Source of the DNA: an uncultured Bacilli bacterium | GTDB lineage: Bacteria; Bacillota_I; Bacilli_A; ML615J-28; CAG-313 | DNA: 64,000 nt | NCBI GenBank assembly: GCA_934140285.1 | Contig: CAKPBI010000003.1 | Coordinates: 62,001-126,000, forward strand | Direction of reading: 5' to 3' | In this document: positions 44,963 through 54,260 of the stretch, in pieces | How the letters are laid out: every line of letters begins with the position of its first letter | How positions within the stretch are numbered: position 1 is the stretch's first letter | Position numbers and translations under genes: made by a program | The notes under the pieces: generated by a model | Told to the model about the DNA's origin: nothing | The model's database searches: none | What the model saw: the letters and a program-made list of their open reading frames with translations, nothing else

Positions 44963-45004
44963 GGTTATTTTAGCCAAAAATGGTTAGAATAACCTATTTT
45001 TTTT
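44963..45004 (+). terminator. Intergenic terminator B, 14-bp stem
   Basis: GGTTATTTTAGCCA (44963-44976) pairs with TGGTTAGAATAACC (44981-44994), two G-U pairs, 4-A loop, then TATTTTTTTT. A strong hairpin shielding the peptide locus from upstream transcription. Confidence 0.85.
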
Positions 45005-45051
45005 CTCATATATGAAACATTTAGATTTAAAGACTAGGTGAGACTTACCAC

Positions 45052-45144
45052 GGACTCGAACCTGCTTTCGTGGAGACTCGAACCTTAAGTTTTGATGGGA
45101 CTCGAACCTTAAGTTTTGATGGGACTCGAACCTATAAGAGATAA
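45052..45144. repeat. Tandem GACTCGAACC repeat (tRNA T-arm-like on the minus strand)
   Basis: GGACTCGAACC at 45052, then three units of 24 bp starting at 45073, 45097 and 45121, sharing GACTCGAACCT with TAAGTTTTGAT spacers. Read on the minus strand each unit is GGTTCGAGTC, the core of a tRNA T-loop, but the flanks do not pair and no tRNA can be folded. It may be debris of tRNA-end integrations or a protein-binding array. Confidence 0.7.
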
Positions 45145-45180
45145 TTGTGGAAATTAAATTAAAAAAAATATATTAATTAC

Positions 45181-45209
45181 TTTACATTTAGAATTGTTTT
45201 TGCTATAAT
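45181..45209 (+). promoter_or_regulatory. Strong promoter of the 21-aa peptide gene
   Basis: TTTACA (45181-45186), 17-bp spacer, TGCTATAAT with TATAAT at 45204-45209 (extended -10). Confidence 0.85.
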
Positions 45210-45254
45210 ATAAGTAGCAAAATATGAAAAATTATGTGAAAGGAGTTGATTACT

Positions 45255-45320
45255 ATGAAAAATATAGATCAATATAAATTAGATGTAATCAGTTTCTTTT
45301 GTGTAACTGTAGTTTGTTAA
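45255..45320 (+). CDS. 21-residue peptide ending FFCVTVVC, candidate secreted peptide precursor
   Basis: ATG 45255 follows AAAGGAG at ideal distance, behind a strong promoter, and the gene is closed by its own terminator: a complete small gene. The peptide has a charged first half (KNIDQYKLD) and a hydrophobic second half with two cysteines (SFFCVTVVC). Two complete ABC exporters and an AMP-ligase fragment lie downstream in the same repeat-bounded block. This looks like a peptide precursor with leader and core parts, but no known RiPP or pheromone family was recognised. Confidence 0.6.
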   Translation: MKNIDQYKLDVISFFCVTVVC

Positions 45321-45352
45321 GTTTTATTAATAATAATATACTTTTAAAATTT

Positions 45353-45385
45353 AAACACTTCTAATTTATAGGAGTGTTTTTTTTT
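45353..45385 (+). terminator. Terminator/attenuator after the peptide gene
   Basis: AAACACTTCT (45353-45362) pairs with AGGAGTGTTT (45370-45379), 10 bp with one G-U, and a T-run reaches 45385. It would give high peptide mRNA and low read-through into the following genes, a usual arrangement for peptide precursors. Confidence 0.85.
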
Positions 45386-45416
45386 GTTAAATATTTAATT
45401 AGGAGATTTAAAGTAT

Positions 45417-47128
45417 ATGAATTTATTAAAAAATTATTTGTCTAATTTACATGCTCAAAATAAAAATAGAATTTGTGAACTATATTTAGATGTGTTAAGC
45501 GACAAACTATTAGAATATGAATTTTTAGGGTTAAGATTTTGTTTTTTTGGGACATCTCATAGAAATCCTGAAAAACTTATTTTAAATATTGAAATTCCTA
45601 AAACATTTATTAGTGATAATATAAATACTGATAATGTTGTTGCATTTGAACATTACATTTTAAAATTTTTATATGAAGACGTTAATAAAATTAATGATGA
45701 ATACTTCAACAAAAATAAGAGCACGAGGGAAAAACCTTATGTGGAGTCCCAAAAAACAAATGAAATTATAATTAGGAGAAATGGTATTACTTATGATTTT
45801 AATAAGAATGTATTTTATTATAAATTAATATTTGTTGTTCCACTTATCAATAATGTTTCTATTAATGGTAAAAGTTCTTTTAAGGCAATCAAAGAAATTA
45901 TTTCTTTATTATCAAAAAAATAGAGTCTATTAACAAAGATGAATTAAATAAAAATATTGATATTTATTTAAAACAACAAGAAATTAGAAAGTTTATTAAA
46001 GAAAATAATTATGTAGCTTTTATTTCTAATGGTAGTATTTTACCAAGAAAAGAAGGAACTAATAAACCATTAGAAGATGCAATTAAATTTATATCACCTA
46101 AGTCACTTGAAACTTTAATTAAGTTGAATGATGGTACTGAGATTTTAGGAATGGGAATTAAAAAAGGAATAACAGTAATTACTGGTGGTGGGTATTCAGG
46201 TAAAACAACTTTACTTGAAGCTATTGAAATGGGTGTTTATAATCATGAGTATGGGGATGGAAGAGAATATTGTATTACTGATGATTCTGCTATGAAGATT
46301 TGTGCTGAAGATGGTAGATATGTCACAAATACAAATATTTCACCATTTTATAAGTATATTTCATCAAGTGAAGGGATTCATAACTTTTCAACGCAAGATG
46401 CAAGTGGAAGTATTTCACAAGCAGTAAATATTATAGAAGCAATTAATTGCGAAAGTAAGTTGCTTTTAATTGATGAAGATAGAAGTGCAACTAATTTTAT
46501 GATAAGAGATTATAATATGCATTTAGTTGTGAAAAATGATCCAATAATACCATTTACTAATAGGATTAAAGAAATATATAATGATTATGATGCGTCAACT
46601 ATATTAGTAATAGGTGGTTCGAGTGTATATTTGAATTATGCTAATTGTGTAATTTTATTAGAAGACTATATACCTAAAGACATAACAAGTTTTGTTAAAA
46701 CATTAGATTTAATGAAAGTTGTAGAGGAACCCGACAAGACAAATTTTATATCAAAAAGAAAAATAGCTAATTTTAAATCAAAAGAGATGTTTAATTATTT
46801 TAATATTGTTGCAAATGATAAAAGTAAAAATGTTGTGATTGATGAATATCAAGCTGATATCACATTTATATCAACATTAATTTCAGATAGTCAAATAAAT
46901 TATTTGGCCTATATAATTCAGTTAATATTATCTAGAAGTGAATTTTGGGGTGATGATATAAATGATAACATTATGTATAAAAATAATAAAATGTTTGATG
47001 AGTCAATACAACAAATTTTTTCTCAGTATAATTTTAAGTGTGATGTATGGTTTGACGATATACGCAAATATGATATCATAAGTTGTATAAATAGATTAAG
47101 AGGCATTCGTTTTGAATTTATAAGTTAA
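45417..47128 (+). pseudogene. ABC-class predicted ATPase (PF09818-like), frameshifted at an A7 run
   Basis: The N-terminal part (45417-45923) and the C-terminal part (open to 47128) are one protein in two frames. The junction is TCA AAA AAA TAG at 45912-45923, and the -1 frame continues ESINKDELNKN. Behind it come the family blocks VAFISNGSILPR, MGIKKGITVITGG, Walker A GGGYSGKTTL, GVYNHEYGDGREYCITDD and LLLIDEDRSATNFMIRD. Full length would be about 570 aa, normal for this family of uncharacterised ATPases. A AAA AAA before a stop is a classical -1 slippery site, so programmed slippage, phase variation, decay or a missing base remain open. Start ATG 45417 has AGGAG upstream. Confidence 0.8.
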
Positions 47129-47145
47129 AGGATAGTGATACTAAT

Positions 47146-47400
47146 GAATTAGGTAAAAGAAATATTAAAAACCTTCTTTTACTCACTAAAGAAGATTTAT
47201 AAAATTGATAAAATATTTGTTTTTGAAACGATATTACATACAATAATTTCTGCATTAGTTGCTTTTATACCCCATACATATTAAAGATATCTATAGAAGG
47301 TATTGAACAAAAATTATGAAGAGAAGATTGTTAGATTATTATATGATTAATAATAAATTTTAGTGTTATGTAATTAAAAACTGTTTTTGTTAATGCTAAA
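47146..47400 (+). pseudogene. Remnant of an ABC exporter N-terminus
   Basis: Translation from about 47153 gives VKEILKTFFYSLKKIYKIDK and then FVFETILHTIISALVAFIP, the start of an ABC exporter membrane domain, before stops and shifts accumulate. It resembles the N-termini of the two intact exporters downstream. From here to 47600 nothing else coding is visible. This is a decayed third exporter. Confidence 0.6.
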
Positions 47401-47614
47401 GATACTATTAAGGTTATGAGTAATATATTAAAAAGTTGGAAATATAATGGAGAGTTACTGTTATAATTGGAGTAGTTTATATAATATTCCACTTACAAAA
47501 TAACCTATAAGTTTTATTAAAATGTTTAGATAATAGATATTTTGTGCTGTATAAATAGAATGTGAGTAGTAAGGTTTAGATGAATTATATATATTTTTAT
47601 AGGTAGGTGAGATT

Positions 47615-48073
47615 ATGGAAGAAAAAAGAGTTAGAGTTGCCATTGTAAGTGAAAATTCTTTAAGTTTTATTAATACATTATTGGATATTTGGAATAAAAA
47701 TTGTTCTGCTGTTTTAATAGATTATAGAATTCCTTTTAAAGTAATATATCAAATGTTAATTAGTACTGATGTAGAAATCTGTTATATTATGAAGAAGTAT
47801 TTTGATAGTAGTTATTTAAATGAAAGAATTAAATTTATTTTCATAGACAATGATGGTAAAAATACAAATTTTATTCCTAATGAAATATATCAAAAATTTA
47901 GAAATAATTATAGTTTAGAGGAAGCATTAATTTTATTTAGTTCAGGTACTACAGGAATTTCAAAGGGGACAAACTTATCACATTATGCTATACAGACAAA
48001 TGCTGATCTAATAATCAAAAGAATCAATACTAATTTAATAAATAAAATAAGTATCAAAATATTTAAAAAATGA
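47615..48073 (+). pseudogene. Fragment of an AMP-binding (adenylate-forming) ligase
   Basis: 152 residues. It has VAIVSENSLSFINTLLDIWN and VLIDYRIPF, then the AMP/ATP-binding loop ILFSSGTTGISKGTNLSHYA. Full enzymes are about 450-550 aa. Here the catalytic C-terminal two thirds are gone, and the sequence passes into AT-rich non-coding DNA before the exporter. Such ligases activate carboxyl groups as adenylates in lipid or peptide tailoring, which hints that the locus once made a modified product. ATG 47615 lacks a strong ribosome site. Confidence 0.75.
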
Positions 48074-48132
48074 GATAAATTAAATTTACCGCAAGTTACC
48101 AATGAACCACCATTATGAAAGGAGATGAGTTT

Positions 48133-49932
48133 ATGTTAAAAAAAATAATACGAACTAATTGGTTTGTTATCAAACTTCCTTTTAAAATATCAAAATACAA
48201 TTATATATTTTATTGGATAATCAAATTATTATTAAGCTTATTACCAATATTTAATGTATACATTTTTAAATTAATAATTGATGAATTACATTTGATATAT
48301 ACTAGCTCAATAATGGATGAATATATATGGGTTTTATTAACCATTTATTTAGTTGATATAGTTACAATTAGCATTTTAGGAAATGTAAGTAATTATTTAA
48401 AATCTATACTTAATGATAAAACAAAATTATATATTGATAATTTAGTTATGGAGCATATGGCTAAAATAGATATTGAAACATTTGATAATCCAGAGAATGC
48501 AGATAAAATAGATGTTGCTTTGAATAGTACTTGGAGCATTGCTAATCGTGCATATTGGCCGGTTGATGCAATTTCCTATCTTATATCATTCCTATCTTCA
48601 TGTGTTGTCTTTTTAGCATATAATTATATACTAGGTGTAATATTTTTAATTACGTATATTCCAGGAGCAATAATTTCTTTTTCAAATAGTAAAAAGATGG
48701 ATAAATTTTCAATAGAAAGTGTAACAGAAAACAGAGAGAAAGAGTATTATAAATCATTACTTATTGAAAAAGAATATGCAAAAGATATTAGAATTTATAA
48801 TCTAAAAGAATATTTTTTAAATAAATATAAGAATATATGGGAAACTATAAGAATTAAAAGAAATAAGATATTTAATAAGGGATTTGTTTTATCGTTTTTT
48901 TCTTTATTATTATCATATAGCGGATTAATTTTTATTATAGTATATGGGGTATCAAGTGTAATCAACAAAAAAATGGAAATTGGAGATTTATCGCTTTATA
49001 TAGGAATGGGAACTCAGGCAGCAGTAACTATGGAATATATTCTTTATGATTTTAGTTCGCACTTTAAAATAATAACTCCAAGGATTTACTTATTCATAGA
49101 GTTTTTAAAATGGAATCCAAGAATTTATGAAAATAATGGAGAAAAAGTTAATGAATTTAAAAGCTTAACCTTTAAAAATGTAAGCTTTAAATATCCAAAT
49201 AGTAAAGATTTTATTTTAAAAGATATAAATTTTACTATAAATAAAGGAGATAATGTCGCCATAGTAGGAATAAATGGTGCTGGAAAAACAACTATAATTA
49301 AATTAATTTTAAGATTATATGATGTGAGTGAAGGTAAAATTCTTATTAATGATGTTGATATAAAAGAAATATCTTTAAAATCGTTGTATTCTCTTTTTGG
49401 TGTATATTTTCAAGATTTAACAAAGTATTCTTTAACATTAAAAGAAAGTGTAGCATTATCTGAAATTGGAAAAATTGGACAAGAATGTAAAATTAATAAT
49501 GCTCTAGAACAAGGAGATTGCATGAGTTTTATAAATGAATTAGGTATTAATTTAGATTCAGAATTAACAAAAGTTTTTGATAATAATGGTGTGGAACTAT
49601 CAGGTGGTCAGTGGCAAAAATTGGCTATATCGAGAGCTTTTTTTAAGGATAGTCAATTTATAATTTTGGATGAACCATCAAGTGCATTAGATCCTATAGC
49701 AGAAGATAAACTTTTTGATTCAATAATAAAATTGTCAAAAGGAAAAACTAGTGTTATTGTATCACATAGATTATCTAATATAATATTGTCAAATAAAATT
49801 ATTGTTTTGGAATCCGGAAAAGTTGTAGAACAAGGCACTCATCATGAATTGATGGAATTAAATGGAAAATATGCATATTTGTATAACCTACAATCATCAA
49901 AATATGCTATTAATGGAGAAGATAATGTTTAA
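48133..49932 (+). CDS. ABC exporter (membrane domain fused to ATPase), subunit 1
   Basis: 599 aa from ATG 48133 (GAAAGGAGATGAG upstream). An N-terminal six-helix membrane domain is followed by an ATPase with Walker A GINGAGKTT (about 379), signature LSGGQWQKLAISRA (about 489), Walker B FIILDEPSSALDP and the switch His in VIVSHRLSN. It overlaps the next exporter gene by 8 bp, so the two probably form a heterodimer. Cargo is unknown; the 21-aa peptide product is the obvious local candidate. Confidence 0.93.
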   Translation: MLKKIIRTNWFVIKLPFKISKYNYIFYWIIKLLLSLLPIFNVYIFKLIIDELHLIYTSSIMDEYIWVLLTIYLVDIVTISILGNVSNYLKSILNDKTKLYIDNLVMEHMAKIDIETFDNPENADKIDVALNSTWSIANRAYWPVDAISYLISFLSSCVVFLAYNYILGVIFLITYIPGAIISFSNSKKMDKFSIESVTENREKEYYKSLLIEKEYAKDIRIYNLKEYFLNKYKNIWETIRIKRNKIFNKGFVLSFFSLLLSYSGLIFIIVYGVSSVINKKMEIGDLSLYIGMGTQAAVTMEYILYDFSSHFKIITPRIYLFIEFLKWNPRIYENNGEKVNEFKSLTFKNVSFKYPNSKDFILKDINFTINKGDNVAIVGINGAGKTTIIKLILRLYDVSEGKILINDVDIKEISLKSLYSLFGVYFQDLTKYSLTLKESVALSEIGKIGQECKINNALEQGDCMSFINELGINLDSELTKVFDNNGVELSGGQWQKLAISRAFFKDSQFIILDEPSSALDPIAEDKLFDSIIKLSKGKTSVIVSHRLSNIILSNKIIVLESGKVVEQGTHHELMELNGKYAYLYNLQSSKYAINGEDNV

Positions 49933-51706
49933 AAAGAAAAAAGTAAAAGAAATATGTAAAAATATGTTTTTTGCAATTCGTCTTTCGTTTAATGCTTCTA
50001 AATCCTTGTTTATAATAAAAATTGTTTTAATTGTCTTATCGTCAATTGTGCCATATTTAACAATTTATCTATGGAGATTAGTCTTAAATCACTTAACTTC
50101 ATTCGAATTATTACCAAAGATAATAGTTAACATTCTTATAATTTACTGTTTATCACTATTTCTTGAAAAGAGTATAGGACAATTTTCTAAATATATTAAT
50201 TATCGATATAATGATGAAATTAATTTTTATTTAGATAATAGGCTTGTTGACAAAATTTCTAATATTGATTTGTCTTTTTATGATTCAAGTATATTAAATA
50301 ACAAGATGACTAATTCTAAAAGAATGTTAAAATCTGTACAATCGTCTGTAGGGCTTTCTTTTTCTATTATAACAAGCATAATTAAAGTTATAGTTGCAGG
50401 TATTTTATTATTTGAACTAAATCATTTATTAGCTATAGTTGTTCTTATTCTTTCTATTCCATGTTTAATATTTAAGAGAAAGATGAAAAAAATAGAAGAT
50501 GATTATCAAAGAGATTCTGTTGTTGAATATCGAAAAATGGCATATTACAAAAGATTATTTTTTAATAAAACTATGTATGAAATCAAAATATATGATCTAA
50601 AAGATTTTTTACAAGGTAAATATCTCAATGAATGGGAAAAATGGTTTGAAGAAAAAAATAAAATTAGAAAAAAAAATATACTTATTACTGTTTTAAGTAA
50701 TATTGTTTCATCCTTTAGTGATATTTTATTATTTATTTTTGGATTAAAAAAGTTAGTCAATAAGAGTATCGGAGTTGGTGATATACAATATTATTTATCA
50801 TTAATAAATAAATTGAGAAATGAAATTGATGGCCTCATTGAAACTATTGTTTTTTTTGGGTCCGCTGTGGATCAATTATCAATAGTTTCAGATTTCCTAA
50901 ATCTTGAATCATCTTTTAAAACAATAGGTACTAAAAAAAAATATAGTTTCAATACTATAGAATTTAAAAATGTAAATTTCTGCTATCCTTATACTGATAA
51001 ATATGTGCTGAAAAATTGTAGTTTTGTAGTAAACAAAGGAGAAAATATCGGCTTAGTAGGTTTGAATGGTTCTGGGAAATCAACAATTGTAAAATTATTA
51101 TTAAGATTTTATGATCCAACAGATGGTGAAATTTTAATTGATGGAGTTAATTATTTAGAATTTGATATTAATAGCATTAGAAATCTGTTTAGTGCTTTAT
51201 TCCAAGATTTTGCAAGATATGGTTTTTCATTAAGAGAGAACGTGGCATTATCCAATATCAATAATATAAATGATGATTCTAAAATTAATTTTGCTATAAA
51301 AGTTAGTAAAGTAAGTGACTTTATAAATGATTGGGAATTAGGAATAGAAACAAGTTTAACTCGATTATTTGATAAAAATGGAAAGGAACTTTCGGTAGGG
51401 CAGTGGCAACGAATTGCCCTCGCTAGAGCCTTTTTTAAAGATGCTGATATCATACTATTAGATGAGCCATCAAGTTCTTTAGATCCAGAGGCCGAACATA
51501 TGATTTTTTTGAATTTTAAAACGTTAATGCAAGGAAAGACTTCTGTCTTTACTTCGCATAGATTATCTAATATTACTATGGCTTCTAGAATTATTGTTCT
51601 TGATAACGGAAAGATAATAGAAAACGGATCGCATTATGAACTTATAAATAGGGATGGACTATACAAAAAGTTGTTCGAATTACAAGCGAAGAAATATATT
51701 AATTAA
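49925..51706 (+). CDS. ABC exporter, subunit 2
   Basis: 593 aa from ATG 49925 (GGAGAAGATA upstream). Same layout as subunit 1: Walker A GLNGSGKST (about 379), Walker B IILLDEPSSSLDP, switch region VFTSHRLSN. The signature reads LSVGQWQRIALARA instead of LSGGQ, a substitution that often marks an asymmetric site in heterodimeric exporters. The gene ends the repeat-bounded block; boundary repeat copy 2 starts about 60 bp later. Confidence 0.93.
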   Translation: MFKKKKVKEICKNMFFAIRLSFNASKSLFIIKIVLIVLSSIVPYLTIYLWRLVLNHLTSFELLPKIIVNILIIYCLSLFLEKSIGQFSKYINYRYNDEINFYLDNRLVDKISNIDLSFYDSSILNNKMTNSKRMLKSVQSSVGLSFSIITSIIKVIVAGILLFELNHLLAIVVLILSIPCLIFKRKMKKIEDDYQRDSVVEYRKMAYYKRLFFNKTMYEIKIYDLKDFLQGKYLNEWEKWFEEKNKIRKKNILITVLSNIVSSFSDILLFIFGLKKLVNKSIGVGDIQYYLSLINKLRNEIDGLIETIVFFGSAVDQLSIVSDFLNLESSFKTIGTKKKYSFNTIEFKNVNFCYPYTDKYVLKNCSFVVNKGENIGLVGLNGSGKSTIVKLLLRFYDPTDGEILIDGVNYLEFDINSIRNLFSALFQDFARYGFSLRENVALSNINNINDDSKINFAIKVSKVSDFINDWELGIETSLTRLFDKNGKELSVGQWQRIALARAFFKDADIILLDEPSSSLDPEAEHMIFLNFKTLMQGKTSVFTSHRLSNITMASRIIVLDNGKIIENGSHYELINRDGLYKKLFELQAKKYIN

Positions 51707-51767
51707 AATATTAGTTTCTGTTTTTAATTATGTTTGAAGTTAAATATATATAAATGTATTAATTAAA

Positions 51768-52005
51768 AATTGGAGGAGAAAATGAAGGTTAGAGAACAAA
51801 AAAGAAAATTGAAGCTTTTTCAACAAATATCTATTAATATTTTTAAATTCATGATATAATAAATATACCTTTGGTAGTTTCGACCTATCAAAAAAGGTTA
51901 AAAATATACCTTTGGTAGTCTCAACCAACGTTGAGTGTGTAGTTTGTCTTGAAAGAGGATAGAATAAATTAGATGATTTATATGAAAAGTATTATAAAAA
52001 ACATT
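51768..52005 (+). repeat. Boundary repeat copy 2
   Basis: Nearly identical to copy 1 from AAGGTTAGAGAA through TGATATAAT (51852-51860), both 20-bp motifs (51866-51885, 51907-51926) and GTGTAGTTTGTCTTGAAAG. Its tail GAATAAATTAGATGATTTATATG resembles copy 3 instead of copy 1. It separates the exporter block from the YhcG block. Confidence 0.85.
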
Positions 52006-52048
52006 GCTAAATTTTTTTAACAAAATAACCGTTTTATTATAATAAAAA

Positions 52049-52273
52049 ATGCTATTCTCTGAGATATATAATGAGAATAAACTTACTCAGGAGAGTAAGA
52101 AAGAAGCTGATATTGAAATATTTAAGCAAATAACTATAAAGTATATTGACTTTAATCAGTTGATTACTGAAATCATTAATAATTTAACATCATATCTAAC
52201 AGTAAGGTATGTAAAAGATATTAATGATACAAAATTTAAAGGAATTATGATTATCTATAAGTTTATGGGTTAA
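52049..52273 (+). pseudogene. Possible recombinase C-terminal fragment, 74 aa
   Basis: An open frame without a good ribosome site. FNQLITEIINNLTSYLTVRY then KFKGIMIIYKFMG resembles the last strand pair of large serine recombinases (as in RKRYELEFKFKCG at the end of recombinase 2). Its place directly behind boundary repeat copy 2 fits a relic of an earlier integrase. The call is weak. Confidence 0.35.
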
Positions 52274-52293
52274 TTTAGAAAGGAGGTAGAACA

Positions 52294-53298
52294 ATGTTAG
52301 AAAATAGTTATGTGATAGTAGTAGAAGAAATTAAAAAGCAAATTAGAAGCGCTCAACATAAAGCAATTTTGAATGCTAATAAAGAAATGTTAATTCTTTA
52401 TTGGAATATTGGAAAAGTTATTAATGAAAATAGTACTTGGGGTAGTAAATTTTTAAGTAAATTGTCATCAGAAATTACAAATGAATTTCCTTCAACTAAA
52501 GGTTTTTCAGTTAGAAATCTTAAAAATATGGCTAGATTTTATCGAGAATATCCTGAAATTGAAATTGTGCAGTCACTGACTGCCCAAATTACTTGGACTC
52601 ACAATATTGAAATTTTACGTGTAAAATCTAAAGAACAAAGACTTTGGTATATTAATAAAACAATTGAAAATGGTTGGTCAGTAAATGTTTTAGCTCATCA
52701 AATTGATACTAATTTATATGCGCGTCAAATTGAACAAAACAAAGTTTCTAATTTTTCTACCAAACTTCCTAGTCCACAAAATGAATTAGTATTAGAAACA
52801 ATGAAAGATCCGTATGTATTTGATTTTATTGAATTAAAAGAAGATGCTAAAGAAAAAGATTTAGAAGATGCTCTAATTAATAATATAGCAAAAGTTCTTT
52901 TAGAACTTGGTAAAGGCTTTGCATATGTAGGAAATCAATATCACTTGGAAGTAGCTGGTGAAGATTATTACATTGATTTATTATTTTATAATATTAAATT
53001 AAAATGTTATGTTGTTATAGAATTAAAAATTGGTGAATTTAAACCAGAATATGCTGGTAAGTTGAGTTTTTACTTAACTGCAATTGATGAACAAGTTAAA
53101 GAAGTAAATGATAATCCAACAATTGGTTTATTATTATGTAGACATAAAAATAATGTTGTTGCTGAATATACTCTAAGAGATATGAATAAACCAATGGGGG
53201 TAAGTGAATACAGAATTAAAGATTACTTACCAGAAAACTTACAAAATGAATTACCTTCAATTGAAGAATTAATTACAATTGTTAAAAAAGATATTTAA
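52294..53298 (+). CDS. YhcG-type PDDEXK nuclease (DUF1016)
   Basis: 334 aa, GGAGG before ATG 52294. The N-terminal helical domain (LILYWNIGKVI, WGSKFLSKLS, GFSVRNLKNMARFY) and the C-terminal nuclease (GNQYHLEVAGEDYYIDLLF, YVVIELKIGEFKPEYAGKL with the D and ExK residues) are the complete DUF1016 pattern. Homologues occur as solitary genes in defence islands and beside restriction systems. The target is unknown. Confidence 0.92.
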   Translation: MLENSYVIVVEEIKKQIRSAQHKAILNANKEMLILYWNIGKVINENSTWGSKFLSKLSSEITNEFPSTKGFSVRNLKNMARFYREYPEIEIVQSLTAQITWTHNIEILRVKSKEQRLWYINKTIENGWSVNVLAHQIDTNLYARQIEQNKVSNFSTKLPSPQNELVLETMKDPYVFDFIELKEDAKEKDLEDALINNIAKVLLELGKGFAYVGNQYHLEVAGEDYYIDLLFYNIKLKCYVVIELKIGEFKPEYAGKLSFYLTAIDEQVKEVNDNPTIGLLLCRHKNNVVAEYTLRDMNKPMGVSEYRIKDYLPENLQNELPSIEELITIVKKDI

Positions 53299-53426
53299 TT
53301 AAAAAGCGAGAATACTTTTAATATATCGTTGAAACATCGTTATACTACAAAATTTATGTGGGGATTACAAAATTGGGAAACGAAGTAATTAGTGTAGTCA
53401 TTAATGATTTTTAAGAGGATGTAAAA

Positions 53427-53627
53427 ATGCGGGAATTTATTAAATATTGTTTAATTTACCTAGGTAAATTTATAAACGCTGCGTTTGGAAATAATCCTAA
53501 AGGGATGACATTAAAAACTATAATTGTTGGTGGTATAACATCGTACGTGTTAGTAGGTATATATTTGGGTAGTCTTCAGTTATTAGTTATAATTGTCAAT
53601 AAATCTAGAAAAAAAGTAAAAAAATAG
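53427..53627 (+). CDS. Small membrane protein, 66 aa
   Basis: ATG 53427 after AGAGGATG. One clear hydrophobic segment (TIIVGGITSYVLVGIYLGSL, about residues 31-58) and a lysine-rich C-terminus (NKSRKKVKK). No family recognised. The next small gene follows 25 bp later, so the two may be co-transcribed. Confidence 0.55.
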   Translation: MREFIKYCLIYLGKFINAAFGNNPKGMTLKTIIVGGITSYVLVGIYLGSLQLLVIIVNKSRKKVKK

Positions 53628-53652
53628 TATATTAAAAGGCATTGGAAAGCAT

Positions 53653-53940
53653 ATGGAACAATTTTCTTTAAAAAACATTACATTTACTAAAGATGAAGTC
53701 ATAATTAATAAAAAAAAGAAACAAATTAAATGTCCTATTGATAACATTAAACAAATCGATTATACTCGTATAACGTTTTTTAATTTTTTGTTTATGTATG
53801 GATTTGGTTATCCGCCTGGCTGGTTCCAAATAATATTTAAAAATCGTGTTGGCAGAACATACGGTTATGGCTTTTTCGTTAAGTATTCTGACTTAAAGAA
53901 ATTACCGAAAGGATTTTTAAAAAAAGTCACAATTTATTAA
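53653..53940 (+). CDS. Small PH-like domain protein, 95 aa
   Basis: Alternating strands (SLKNITFTKDEVIINKKKKQ, IKQIDYTRITFFNFLFMYGF, GWFQIIFKNR) and a final helix suggest a bacterial PH-like fold. The central aromatic GFGYPPGW loop could sit on a membrane. The function is unknown. GGAAAG lies 6 bp before the ATG. Confidence 0.5.
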   Translation: MEQFSLKNITFTKDEVIINKKKKQIKCPIDNIKQIDYTRITFFNFLFMYGFGYPPGWFQIIFKNRVGRTYGYGFFVKYSDLKKLPKGFLKKVTIY

Positions 53941-53971
53941 ATGTTTTTTACTATGATTGGAATGATGTTTA

Positions 53972-54191
53972 ATGGAAATAAAACATATTTTAGAGTATGA
54001 CTATAACTATGCGGGGTATATAGTAGCTGATGGTAAACATAATATAGTATGTATGTGTTGTCTATTCCATTAGAAAACAATAAGAACCTAAAAAAGGTGT
54101 GAAAGTCGAGAATTTATATGTTTTTTCTTATAATGATACTATCATCTTGGAAGTTTCAAATAGTAATAAATGTTACTTATAAAAGAGTATA
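53972..54191 (+). pseudogene. Broken small gene, about 70 codons
   Basis: From ATG 53972 the frame reads MEIKHILEYDYNYAGYIVAD and stops at about 54073. Downstream pieces in other frames (KVENLYVFSYNDTIILEVSN, KCYL) look like its continuation, so the gene has at least two indels. No function known. The rest of 53941-54260 shows nothing else. Confidence 0.45.
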
Positions 54192-54260
54192 AATGAATTG
54201 TGAATACTATTTCTAATAAATTCGGATTATTTATCTATAAAAATTTAAAGGAGTTTTTTT

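Noticed and set aside
45052..45144. tRNA gene on the minus strand
   Set aside because: GGTTCGAGTC matches a T-loop, but the flanks do not pair and no acceptor, D or anticodon arm can be drawn.
48133..51706. Multidrug exporter belonging to the prophage
   Set aside because: The pair lies beyond the recombinases and their terminators, in the repeat-bounded island, so it is island cargo rather than a phage gene.
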